Of a DNA stretch of 64,000 nucleotides, positions 35,151-48,794 are shown piece after piece (position 1 is the stretch's first letter; every line of letters starts with the position of its first letter). Source of the DNA: Nematopogon swammerdamellus. Lineage: Eukaryota; Arthropoda; Insecta; Lepidoptera; Adelidae. The stretch covers positions 11,773,523-11,837,522 of the forward strand of contig OX336342.1 of the NCBI GenBank assembly GCA_946902875.1, given 5' to 3'. A program made the position numbers and the translations under genes. The notes under the pieces were generated by a model. The model saw nothing but the letters and a program-made list of their open reading frames with translations, made no database searches and was not told the DNA's origin.

Positions 35151-35654
35151 TTTATTCATAATCAAATCGTAATTTCGAAAGTAACGTATTTTCCGTTTGG
35201 TATGAAAATAAAAAAAATATTAGCAACAAGCAAAAAAATATAATCACAGTTTATTATTTTTGCTCGACTTCAAAAAAAATATAGGTTGCACTTGCAACCA
35301 CAGAGTTATTATCTGAAGACACGATATCAATTAATTACTTAACCGAACTGTACAAATATATAATAAATACTGCAGAAAATATAAAGAAAAGAAAAGGTCA
35401 TTGGGCACAATCCGACCCAATTTGTGAAGGTTTGGCTACAGAAACCTAATTACTTTTAAATTAATAAGCTATATCCCACTTTTCATTTTAGGTAAAAATT
35501 ATTTTAAAAACCATGGGAATAAAATATAACAAGTGATTTAAAAGTTGAAGATATTTATTGCAAAGAACAAATTGATAGAATTTAAATGAAGGAATTGTAT
35601 TAAAATACTATGCGTAGAAATCTCTTTGGTAGAAAGAGGTAATTTATGTACTAG

Positions 35655-35816
35655 CGTATAATGCGCGGGACGGATCTCGGCGTGTCGTCGCCGCAGCGGG
35701 CGACCCGCCACGCGCATACACTATACAAGTACGGTGCGGGTGCGAGGGAGAACACTGACGAGCCGCTGCGGAGGCGACACGCCGAGATCCGCCCCGCGCA
35801 TTATACTAGATTCGAT
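35655..35816. mobile_element. GC-rich short MITE, 43-bp arms
   Basis: Arms GTATAATGCGCGGG and GGATCTCGGCGTGTCG match in inverted order at the right end, which finishes CCGCGCATTATAC. CTAG flanks or overlaps both edges (35651-35654 and 35816-35819). Strong GC contrast with its AT-rich surroundings. Confidence 0.8.
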
Positions 35817-36337
35817 ATTGATGGAATAGAATAAATCTTAAAAATAAATACCTAAATAAATCTTTTTTTTTGCAAATACGGAATTTTATTTTATCCATCA
35901 TGAACAATATTTATCGAAATTCTCCACACTATTTTACTTCTGTAGATTCTGGGTATATTTTTCGTACTAAGTGAGATAGTACGATTGCACGTGTAGATAT
36001 TAATAATTAAGTATTTTTTTCTAAGATACAGAATTTCATTTTCTGTCTAATTCCCATTATTTATGGTAATGCGACCCATATATTCGTAAACCAGAGATAT
36101 ATGTCGAAACATCCCACATCAATTTATTTCTGTAGGTCGTGGGCAAATTCCCGCCATATTAATATGCTTACCTGCAGTTGACTCCCAGCCCTTTTCGCCG
36201 CGCGCAAAAACGCAAAATTTTGGCGCGCGCTTTCCCGCACAAATTCGAATATCCCGCCTCAATCGAACGATCCATCAGTAATCTGCAATCTGTAATCTGC
36301 GTACTGAAATTGCGCATTCAGTGATACCAAACACTTC

Positions 36338-36475
36338 AGGATTCACTTATTTAGAAGCACAGACCGATTTTTTGAACTCCAGGCAAAACAAAACACACTC
36401 GACATTTATTTCCGATTTTTTCTGACCAAAACTGTATAATTTCCTTATACGAGTCATACCTCTAAATAAAGATAA
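36338..36475. repeat. Dispersed repeat, same family as 8297-8430
   Basis: AGGATTCACTTATTTAGAAG, then ACAGACCGATTTTTTGAACT and AAACAAAACACACTCGAC. Related to 14988-15260 and 8297-8430. Confidence 0.6.
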
Positions 36476-37084
36476 TGAGACGTACTCTCGAAAACGGGTA
36501 CACGAAATACGGTACAACTTCAATATATTTCAGTGTGAGCTGTGTGTGTGAATGTGTGTGTGAGTGAGCTGAAATGTCCGTTGTAAAAATTATTTTCTGT
36601 GTGAAGGTGAAGTGTTGCCCTGTCATGTGTTTGGGTCGTTCCGCCATTTCGTTCAAATTTGCATGTTTCGGCGGAATTTTTATTTTTTTATTTTCTGAAA
36701 TATATTTATATATATATGAGTTCCTGTACTTATTAGATGTAGTAACATAAGAGAGGCACCTATGTACAACTTTTAGTTTTGGAGAAAATTGATGGAAGGT
36801 AATGAAGGTGTGGATGGTAATGAAAAACACCTGGATGGTAATTTATGCGGTTGGATGGTAATGAAGCATGCTAGTATGTCTTAATGAAATTTGCTTTATT
36901 ATATTATTATTATTGTGATAATGATAAAGATATAATTATTTAGCTGATGGTAGTAATAATGTTAACGATTATCAAAAGTTCGACACTATTAACATCAAAA
37001 TTTTAGCTAAGTAATTTATAATTCATAGTGTAAAAAGTTTTAACTGAAATAACAAATCCCCTTTCCACCTTCGCACCACGCGCA

Positions 37085-37235
37085 CTGGGCAGGGATTGCA
37101 TCCCTACACGCCGATTCGTACCAATCGATTCTGCAGATCATTCCTCTACAGAACCGGTAAACTCTGGAACGCTCTCCCTGCCCATATATTTCCCCCCAAG
37201 TACAGTCTCGGGTCCTTCAAGAGGGTTCCGGTTCC
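37085..37235 (+). pseudogene. Non-LTR retrotransposon C-terminal fragment
   Basis: Encodes SFLYRTGKLWNALPAHIFPP then KYSLGSFKR, the same C-terminal end as 30610-30834 and 48839-49042 (both minus). Truncated on the right, where a palindromic element follows. Confidence 0.7.
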
Positions 37236-37285
37236 TTCATTACAACCAGCAACAAAACAAAAATACATTGTAAAAAACTTTTTAA

Positions 37286-37468
37286 CAAAAAATTCAACCG
37301 GCAAAAAACTGAAAAACGAAAAATATAATTTCGGCGGGTAATAAACCCTTTTAGTCTTAATGGCTACGCAAGTGACTAATTTTGAGACTGTTAGTAAGAC
37401 TAGGAAGGTTTATTACCCGCCAAAATTGGATTTTTCGCTTTTCAGTTTTTCGCCGGTAAAATTTTTTG
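37286..37468. mobile_element. Near-palindromic 183-bp element flanked by TTAA
   Basis: TTAA at 37282-37285 and 37469-37472. Ends CAAAAAATTCAACCGGC and GCCGGTAAAATTTTTTG, arms about 75 bp with GGGTAATAAACC in both, loop about 35 bp. TTAA at both sides is the piggyBac-type target; the ends do not show a piggyBac CCC motif, so the family is open. Confidence 0.65.
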
Positions 37469-38023
37469 TTAAAGCTTTTATTTATTTTTTTTTTCAAATA
37501 AAAATGGGACTAACTTTGACGTATACCCTATCCAATAAAAAAATTATTGGTAATATACATATAAAAAAAATATGAGCTTCGAATTGAGAACCTACTACTT
37601 TTTGCTTTCGTCAGTTAATAAGAGAAGAAGAAAAAAATAGGACTGGCCACAACCTATGCTGAATCTAGTGAATATTTCACTAGACTCGGCGCTGTATTGA
37701 AGTCCAACCGTTGCTAAGCAATTAAAATACAGTAACTTAGTGAACACACACACTATGCACTGAGTGGAAACAACTATACTCTTACATATCACTGAATTGA
37801 ACCGGCTACACTTAACTGGTCAAAAACATGAACAATTTTTATAGCATTTCGACCGAACTTCAGTCAGTGCGTTGGTGCCGACCCGGTCGGGTTAAACCTC
37901 GTACTCCAGTATACGTTATGTAGATACTTTACGTGCCAAATAGAATTAAAAGTCCAGTTTTATTGGATTTTTATTATTTATGTACTACACTATGTGCACA
38001 CAATTTTTTTTGTGAACACTGAC

Positions 38024-38320
38024 ATGTTTACATCACCTACAACATCCGTGATGTCAGCCCATAACACCTTGGTGAACTAGGTGCCCTGATGGTACTTCCC
38101 TTTCATCGTGTCGGCTACACTGAACTCGAGTGAAAACACGAAATATTTTGCTTTATTTAAAGCCCGACATATGGCGCCAAGCCATCCATAAGGTGTCCAA
38201 CGATGACCATGGACATTCGGACGTTTACATAGCCGTTTGGACCAACGTTTCATTCAGTGCTGCGGTGGTACCAACACGAGCGGGATATAACCTACCACCC
38301 AGTTAGGTAGGAGGGAAGGA
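38024..38320 (-). mobile_element. 5S-type SINE copy, truncated and split by a later insertion
   Basis: Minus-strand 3' part of the 14481/43633 SINE: complements of GGGCTGACATCACGGATGTT, CACCTAGTTCACC, GTACCACCGCA and CACTGAATGAAAC. The piece 38151-38224 interrupts it. The head with the 5S-like part is missing. Confidence 0.7.
38151..38224 (-). mobile_element. 5'-truncated non-LTR 3' end inserted in a SINE
   Basis: Carries the complement of GTCCATGGTCATCGTTGGAC and GGATGGCTTGGCGCCATAT with an A-rich tail, the 3' end family of 30560-30870. The SINE resumes on the other side in register (CTATGTAAA on one side, TCGTGTTTTC on the other). Confidence 0.65.
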
Positions 38321-39224
38321 AAATCAAGTAAACATTTCATTACCATCCGAACCCCTTCATTACCGTCCGGCAAACATTTTGAGGGTAAAGGAGGGTAATG
38401 AAAAGGAGGGTAATGAAATTTTGATGTATTTCTTCAATTGCTTCCTTATTACTGATATTACAAATTTATTATATTAATTAACGAATATTCTGACTAAAAT
38501 CTGATTCATTAAGATTTAAATGAAATTTTTATATCGTGTACTTATGTTAAAAAAAAGCCGGAAGGTAATGATGCCTGGACGGTGACAAAGTAGTTGATGA
38601 GCACGAAGATCGTGAGTATTTTCTTCCCCAGCGATGCTCGTCCTCTCCTGTCTAGATCCAGGGATACAATGAGGGGCGTTCGACGTGCGGAGCGTAGAGC
38701 GAAGGCTAAAGTCGGGTCACACTCTGTCTAATTTGTAATACCACTTCTGCGGAAGGTAATGACGTTTTTCCACGGACAAAAATGAAATATTAATTCTTTT
38801 TATGATATAATGGCTCTAAAAATAAATGAATCCCAAAGAAACATGCGTTATTAGTTACACTATAGGTGGGTTTATTAATATACTCATTTTACTTGAAGAA
38901 ACTAAAAAAAATTATTATACTAAATACTGATCCTTCGTTTGGAAGAGGATAGGAATGAGAATTTTGAAGGTTTTTATTTTTTTTTATTTAATTGAATGGA
39001 CAAATGTCTGATTCGTTAAATACTACTTTTTCCTTTCATCTGAACCTATATATTTCAATAAAATTATTTTAAAAAACATACATTTTCACACGCTTTTATT
39101 GCGCGGGAATGCAATTTGAACGAAATGGCGGAACGACCCGTTTGATAATAGTTCTAGTACTTTTAACCAAGAAGTGATACCAGGAATCAGTTCTTTGGTC
39201 GAAAATTGGTAGAATTAGTGATTA

Positions 39225-39345
39225 ATTTAATAGTGAGCCGCGCGCCGCGCCGCGCCGAACCCCGCGCGGGGTTTGCGGGAGCCGACCGGTGAACGAATAA
39301 TGAACCCCGCGCGGGGTTTGCGGGAGCCGAAGGGGATGTGCCCAA
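39225..39345. repeat. Duplicated palindromic GC module
   Basis: GAACCCCGCGCGGGGTTTGC followed by GGGAGCCGA occurs twice, about 44 bp apart. AACCCCGCGCGGGGTT is itself a perfect palindrome. It abuts the left end of the foldback at 39352. Confidence 0.8.
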
Positions 39346-39351
39346 TGACCT

Positions 39352-41312
39352 TTAATGCGAAGTTTACACTCAGCCCTTGTTACTGCTCCTCCCGCTGCCG
39401 CGATTATTGCCCAAAATACTTTTGCGGCAGCATCGACGCGAGTATCGTGTTTACACTCAGCACATGCCACTGCTCCTGCGGACGAAGTTCTTGCGGCGAA
39501 ATTCGAACTGAATTTGGTCATTATTTCCATAATTTAAATACAGTAGTTGATATTTAAAATTACCTAATAAAATATTACCTAATAATGTATACATATATCT
39601 ATATATATATATAAACTATTACACATATGTATTCATCTATATATATACTTTTTAATTTACTAGTTCGTACTTATATATATGTAAAAGCCTGACCAGGAAT
39701 ATATGAGAGGCCGCCATATTGCGGAATTTCGTTGGAACTAATTTCTTATACTGGCCACAATTATGTTTTATACTTGATAATCTGTTGTCAATGTCAAAAT
39801 TGCTTCTAAACTGACATTTAGTTAAAACGTTATGTCATTGTAGTGAGATTGTCATGAATTGGCCGACGTAATGTACAATTAGGTAACTATTTTTTGTTCT
39901 ATTTAGGTTTATCTTAAGGATCTATTTACCGAATAGCAACAAAAAAGGGACGTAAATATTATTCGTTCTGAACAAAAAACACTTTTTGACTTTACAAAAA
40001 TACGAAACGTTAGAATAAAAATAGCTTAGGTTAAGTTTTTCTGAACTAGATTTTTTATTAAAAAGTTTAGTGTTTCAGCAAGGTCGAATAATATTTTTTT
40101 AAATAATTTGTACACTTTGCTTCAGGACATATCTGCAGATACATGGAAAAAATGTTGTGAACATGTAAATGTCAAGGCTAGTTCTTTTTACATTGACATC
40201 AAAATATATATAAAAGATGCATTAAATTAAAATACATTTCGTATATCTTATTGTGTATTTCAGTGCAAAAGTTCATTTTGAATAAAAACATCGGCCAATT
40301 CAATATGTGCGTACTATACTGAATGTTGCTATATAAATCTAAAAAGTAGCTCCATCTTGACAGCTCTCATATATTCCTGGTCAGGCTTTAGTATATTATG
40401 TATATTCTATATATATATATTATGCGAGGTGTACACTCAGCCCTACAGGGCAGGGAAGTAAGCAGGGCAGTATGCAGCGCGAGAATGTAAACACGATACT
40501 CGCGCTGATACTCGTCATGCCGCTCGCGCTGCCGATGCTCCCGAAATTGTCGTTTTTTGTCAAAGGACTGGCAGCATGAGCGCGAGTATCGTGTTCACAT
40601 TCAGCCCTCTCGCTCACTTGCCGCCGCGTCGCCGTTCGTCGAGCTTGTCTTGTGTGCGTTCGGAAAACACTCATTATTATTGTATTTAATTATATTTATT
40701 TTATTAGATTGATATAAATTATTTATTGCTACAAAACATTTTTACATAAACAAGTTAAAGTAATACATTAGGGGCAAAGGTGGACTTGTCCCTTGCGGGG
40801 ATTTCTCCCAATCAACCTTTGGATGTTGAGAGTCGTATTTTGTGAAATATACATAAGTAGGTTGTGTGTGTGAATGAGTGTGTGTATAATATAAAATACT
40901 TATAATATACATAATAAATATAGAATATAAATAATATACTTACTACATATAAGTACGAACTAGTAAATTAAAAAGTATATACATACAATATGAGATACCT
41001 ATAGTTTATATACATTATATATGATATATATATAAATATATACATACATAATATTAATAGATATTTTATATTTTATTAGGTAATTTTAAATATCAACTAC
41101 TGTATTTAAATTATGGAATTATTGACCAATTCAGTTCGAAGTTCGCCGCAAGAACTTCGTCCGCGAACATGGGCAATAATCGCGGCAGCATCAGGAGCAG
41201 TATCATGGGCTGAGTGTAAACACGATACTCGCGTCGATGCTGCCGCAAAAGTATTTTGGGCAATAATCGCGGCAGCGGGAGGAGCAGTAACAAGGGCTGA
41301 GTGTAAACCTCG
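39352..41312. mobile_element. Foldback element A (inverted arms 39352-39682 and about 40930-41312)
   Basis: Outer ends GAAGTTTACACTCAGCCC and GGGCTGAGTGTAAACCTCGC are inverted. Arms share TGCGGCAGCATCGACGCGAG, TTCTTGCGGCGAA, ATTTAAATACAGTAGTTGAT and ACTAGTTCGTACTTATAT. Between the arms lie an unrelated inverted-repeat element (39683-40389) and the left arm of foldback B. Confidence 0.75.
39683..40389. mobile_element. Inverted-repeat element nested in foldback A
   Basis: Ends AAAGCCTGACCAGGAATATA and TATATTCCTGGTCAGGCTTT are perfect inverted repeats, continuing with TGAGAG/CTCTCA. About 707 bp, no significant ORF. Confidence 0.8.
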
Positions 41313-42062
41313 CATTATATTTTATATTATACACACACTCACTCACACACACAACCTACTTATGTATATTTCACAACATACGACTCTCAACATCGAAAGG
41401 TTGATTGGGAGAAATCTCTGCAAGGGATAAGTCCACCTTTGCCCCTAATGTATTACTGTAACTTGTTTTTGTAAAAATGTTTTGTAGCAATAAATAATTT
41501 CTATCAATCTAATAAAATAAATATAATTAAATACAATAATAATGAGTGTTTTTCGAACGCACACAAGACAAGCTTGACGAACGGCGGCGCGGAAGCAAGT
41601 GAGCGAGCGAGCGGGCTGAATGTGAACACGATACTCGCGCTCATACTGCCAGTCCTTTGACAAGCATCGGCAGCGCGAGCAGCATGACGAGTATCAAGCC
41701 GCGTACAGACCTAGCGAGCGAGAGCCAGCGAGGCCCAGCGAATGCCCATCGCCGATGGCAAGCGAACCCTCGCTCGCCATCGTTTGCTATCGCTGTTACG
41801 GCCACACTGACTGCGCACGGCCGAACAGCTGTATCCGGAGCACGACCGAACGCCACCGAACGCAATCGAGTGCGCGCCTTCGCATTCGCTTAGCGTCGCT
41901 GTACCGTCCAGACCTGTTCGCGCGCTCTCGCTTGTTGGCCTTCGCGCGCTCTCGCTCGCTAGGTCTGTACGCGGCTTCAGCGCGAGTATCGTGTTTACAT
42001 TCTCGCGCTGCATACCGCCCTGCTCACTTCCCTGCCCTGTAGGGCTGAGTGTAAACCTCGCA
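40425..42062. mobile_element. Foldback element B (inverted arms about 40425-40920 and 41330-42062)
   Basis: Outer ends GCGAGGTGTACACTCAGCCC and GGGCTGAGTGTAAACCTCGC are inverted, the same terminal motif as foldback A. Arms of about 480 bp share CGAGTATCGTGTT, GCGAACG-type sequence, AATAATGAGTGTTTTTC, GTCCACCTTTGCCCCTAATG and TGTGTGAATGAGTG. Its left arm lies inside foldback A, and the right arm of A lies inside B, so the two are interlocked. The right arm is split by 41697-41976. Confidence 0.75.
41697..41976. mobile_element. 280-bp MITE in foldback B, TCA target duplication
   Basis: Ends AGCCGCGTACAGACCTAGCG and CGCTAGGTCTGTACGCGGCT are perfect inverted repeats. TCA flanks both sides (41694-41696, 41977-41979). 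The undisturbed left arm of foldback B reads straight through the same site with a single TCA equivalent, giving an empty-site comparison. Confidence 0.85.
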
Positions 42063-42904
42063 TTAGAAATGGCAGAAGGACCTGGCATCCAAGCCAAAAC
42101 TTAATTTAAAAAAAATTATATATGGTGGCAGCACTCTACATTGGTTGGTTGGTTCTTTTTTTTTAGTAGTATTCTAGATTCTAGTCTTTGGTTCTTTTAT
42201 TTTCGTTGCTCTATCTAAACTCAAGGTACTTTCGACTTTTTCGTTGGATTTTCTTACATTTTCCATAGTAGAAATGATTTATTTTGATAAATAATACGTC
42301 CATATGGTAGTTAGGTGCTTCCGGAAATTTTGCGTAGTGCGTACGAAGCCTTGGAATTTGTGATTCTCGTGATACTTGCAGGTTACATGACCCTGTCTGC
42401 GGCGACAGTTTTTGCCGATACCGTTTATTGTAAATGAAAGAAATATCCTCGTGGAAGCTGGCTGTTCAGTGTTTTCTTGTGACCCAGATGAAAATGACCC
42501 CTTTTTAGTCGCGTCAAACTCGCGAGAAGGGAAGTTCAAAATGTTTGTATTGGTAGTCGTGTACCTATGTTTTACAAAAAGTATCTCGCGGTTACTTTCT
42601 ATTTGACTAAATGTTTTATTCAGCTAAAAAACTGGTCTGGTTAATGCATTTATTTTCAGGTCAAGGTTTGTTGCTATTCGTGAGTTTGACAGCTAACCTC
42701 TGAACATGCCAAACAATCTATATTGTACGCTAAGCCTATCCTTTTGATTGACCCAATATAAATACGTCAGGAGAAGTCAGCAGAAGCAGTCTCAGGCCTA
42801 TTGCCAGAGGCTGCTAAAGGCTCACAGGGAATGTTGTCTTTTGTGTAAGTGCTGATGTATATGACAAAATATAATTGCAGAAAGGAGTGAAGTGAGCTGA
42901 CAGG
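42063..42904 (+). promoter_or_regulatory. Upstream region and 5' UTR acceptor of RpS14
   Basis: ATATAATTGCAG ends at 42880 and is a good 3' splice site 24 nt before the RpS14 ATG, so a 5' UTR exon should lie upstream. I could not place it or the pyrimidine-tract start site of ribosomal protein genes with confidence. No transposon edge is recognised here. Confidence 0.35.
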
Positions 42905-45885
<2,981 letters not shown>

Positions 45886-46127
45886 ACTAGTTGTACTAAC
45901 AAAAATGTACTGGTGACTTTTTTTTTGTGCATTAAAAAGTCAACAGTGAGGTGAATTGTTTTATTTGTAGAAAAGATTAATTTTACTGTATAACTTTCAG
46001 CTTACTGGAAATCTGCATTTTAAATAAAAAAAATTTGGTCACAATCAAAGGAAATAAAAAAACACCTTGAGAATAGTGTCATGGGGTTTGTCGTGAAATT
46101 GTGTTATTGTAATAAGTTCACAATGTA

Positions 46128-46177
46128 GTAAATTTCACAATGTATTTGTATCTGTACAAATACATTGTGAAATTTAC
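46128..46177. repeat. Perfect 23-bp hairpin downstream of RpS14
   Basis: Left arm 46128-46150 and right arm 46155-46177 are exact reverse complements (core TTTCACAATGTATTTG) with loop TCTG. About 240 bp past the RpS14 stop and past its likely polyA signal. Confidence 0.85.
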
Positions 46178-46248
46178 AAGTGTATCAATGTTTAATGAAA
46201 GCGTGACGTAGCACCGAGCCACCCACAAAGCCGGATCCACATAGGTAT

Positions 46249-46482
46249 TCAATCACTATATCCGTATCACTGTATCATTTGCTGTTTGTATGAAGCTCCG
46301 TTCCGTACCTAGTTGTGGGCGCATCGCTCAGGGCCGTATCCGTGTTCCATATCACCTTTGATGATGGGACAAAAACCGACTTGAGATGATCAGAGCGGCA
46401 TATCATGATTTGCGTATCATCATGCGTCCACATGCGATCATGATACACGTCGACGATACGGATACGGTGATCGAATCGGGCA
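46249..46482. mobile_element. Small MITE in the left arm of the foldback
   Basis: ATTCAATCACTATATCCGTA and ACGGATACGGTGATCGAAT are imperfect inverted ends. The foldback right arm lacks this segment, which defines the insertion. Edges are accurate to a few bases only. Confidence 0.55.
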
Positions 46483-46633
46483 AATAATATTAAGGTCTTT
46501 CATTAGTAGGTAGCTTTACGCTAAGGGGTGTATGTGTATCAGATACTGATCACGTTCGCATACAATTTTTTTATTTTTTACAATTAAAAAACCTCAAATT
46601 TAACACGAGAAGTGTGCGTATTTCACCTTAATG

Positions 46634-48353
46634 CAGTGGTTCTCAAACTTTTTTAGCTGACGGCGCCCTTAACTCGTTCAAGAAATTGTGCGGCACACCG
46701 CTTCAATATTCGGTTGGTGTCTTTCATAGGCATCATATCTGAACTGTGATAAACTAAGCATGCAAATATGTAAATCAAGTAATATTTTCGAAAGGAATAA
46801 AAAACACAATTTTGCGATGCGTAAAAGTTACGCATCGAAATGTAAATGTTTCATTATTATTTCGATTAAGTATGTAGGTAGGTCATCATCATCAGCCTGT
46901 ATCGGTCCACTGCTGGACATAGGCCTCTCCCAAGGCACGCCACCAAACGCGGTCTTCCGCTCTTCTCATCCATCCACTCCCGGCTACCTTTTTTTGGGCC
47001 TTTGTCCACCTAGCCGGGGGGCGTCCCACGCTACGTTTGCTTGTACGTGGCCTCCATTCGAGCACCCGTCTACCCCATCGGTTGTCGGGTCTACGACAGA
47101 TGTGCCCAGCCCACTGCCACTTCAGCTTGCTTATTTTCTTAGCAATGTCGACTACCTTAGTTCTTTGACGTATCACGTCGTTACGGATTTTATCGGTCAA
47201 AGAAATGCCGAGCATTGCTCTTTCCATAGCTCGCTGAGCGACTTTAAATTTGTGGACCAGGCCCATGTCAGGGTCCACGTTTCCGCTCCGTACGTCATTA
47301 CTGGCAGAACGCACTGATTGAAAACCTTCGTCTTCAATGACTGTGGGATGGAGGATGAAAAGATGTGGCGGAGTTTCCCAAATGCCGCCCAGCCTAGCTG
47401 AATCCTTCTGTTGGCCTCCTTATCAAAGTTGTGCTTCCCTAGTTGGATGGTTTGTCCAAGATAGACATAATTCTGCACAACTTCGAGGGTCGCCTCTCCA
47501 ACTGTTACTTGCCCCGGGACGACGTGTTCGTTGAACATGACTTTCGTCTTGTCCAAATTCATCCCGAGGCCGACTCGGCGGGAGGCGACATTGAGGCCGT
47601 TCAGCATGTGATTCAGCTCCTCCAGCGATTCGCCCATCACGACTATGTCATCTGCGAAATGTAGGTGTGAAATGTACTCGCCGTTAATATTAATGCCGTG
47701 CTTTTCCCAATCCAGCAGCTTGAATATATCTTCCAATGCATTCGTAAACAGTTTCGGAGATATAACATCTCCCTGTCTGACTCCACGATGCAATTGGATA
47801 GGTTTCGTCTGCTGGTCCTGTATTTGTACGGTCATTGTCGCGGCACTATAGAGACATTTCAGCACCTCAATGTATCGCCAATCGGTTTGGCATCGCTGTA
47901 AGGATTCCATAACAGCCCAGGTTTCGATAGAGTCAAAGGCTTTCTCGTAGTCCACAAAAGCGTGTAGGTAGGTACATTACTTTTATACTTATTTTGAATT
48001 TAATTATTTACTACTAGTGAGTGGCTCTGTGAGCTGTAGACCACGCGAGTCTGTTTTTGTATAGCTTTTGTATATCTTTTGTGTTTTTGTATATCTGTTT
48101 TTGTATAACTGAATAAATGTTCACCGGCGCACCTCGACCCCCATGGCTCAGCGATTTTGAAAAATTACCAAAAACTTGTTGAGAAACAGCCGGACATCCG
48201 GACATACGTACGCATTTTTGCCCAAGCTGAAACGGAAACGCTTCGCTCGCGCTTCGCGCTCGCTCGGTCAAATAATGTCCACTTTTTCGCGGCACCCCTG
48301 GCGTAGGTTCGCGGCACCCCGGGGTGCCGCGGCACCCAGTTTGCGAATCACTG
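46634..48353. mobile_element. Non-autonomous hAT element, 8-bp target duplication, carrying an RTE insertion
   Basis: Ends CAGTGGTTCTCAAACTTTTT and AGTTTGCGAATCACTG, flanked by CCTTAATG on both sides (46626-46633 and 48354-48361). Without the inner RTE copy it is about 630 bp. Near the right end it repeats CGCGGCACCCC, typical of hAT sub-terminal motifs. No transposase. Confidence 0.88.
46884..47962 (-). mobile_element. 5'-truncated RTE-type non-LTR retrotransposon
   Basis: Flanked by the 11-bp direct repeat TGTAGGTAGGT (46873-46883 and 47963-47973). The minus strand encodes reverse transcriptase from MDYEKAFDSIETWAVMESLQ through LHRGVRQGDVISPKLF, SHLHFADDIVVMGES and LGMNLDKTKVMFNEH, to YGAETWTLT. 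Near 47250-47315 the frame shifts, and the C-terminus continues as KLKWQWAGHICRRPDNRWG and WWRALGEAYVQQWTDTG. It ends in a short TGATGATGA tail. The 5' part including the endonuclease is absent. Confidence 0.88.
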
Positions 48354-48536
48354 CCTTAATGTATGGCCTGTCGGTGGCGGCGGAGTGCATTGACCTATGA
48401 ATGTCTTATTTCAAGGTGAAATACGCGCACTTCACGTATTATTTGAGGAGCAGTGAGTAGGTTTTTTATATTGTAAAAAAAAATTGGTATGGGAACGTGA
48501 ACACATACACCCCTTAGCGTAAAGTTACCTACTAAT

Positions 48537-48794
48537 TGAATAAATATATTAAAACACATAACAATAATACAAAATACGACTATACACTTATACACTAAAA
48601 CTAATCTAAAATTTATATTCAGAAAACCTACAAAAAATAAATTTCTGGAAAGTCCGCCGAAGCCCCGTCTCTGCCGGCGCCAAGTGACCCAGTACGCTCG
48701 CCGCGTTACCCCTCTGAATCTCAATACTAATCCGCCGTTTAAGGAAGGCTTTGGAACGACGGTCGCCAGTCCTCTCCGCGAGAAGCTTTCCCAG
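48537..48794 (-). mobile_element. Non-LTR retrotransposon 3' end in the foldback right arm
   Basis: Flanked by the direct repeat CTACTAAT (48529-48536 and 48795-48802). The minus strand reads KLLAERTGDRRSKAFLKRRI then SIEIQRGNAASVLGHLAPAE and TGLRRTFQKFIF, a C-terminal reverse-transcriptase-ORF end seen in lepidopteran elements, then an AT-rich 3' region. Confidence 0.65.

Noticed and set aside
39273..42097. Several ORFs of 60-130 residues in the foldback region
   Set aside because: They occur on both strands with similar translations because the arms are inverted copies; composition is repeat-driven and no protein family is recognised.
47337..47901. Plus-strand ORFs across 46.8-47.9 kb
   Set aside because: They are shadows of the minus-strand RTE reverse transcriptase.
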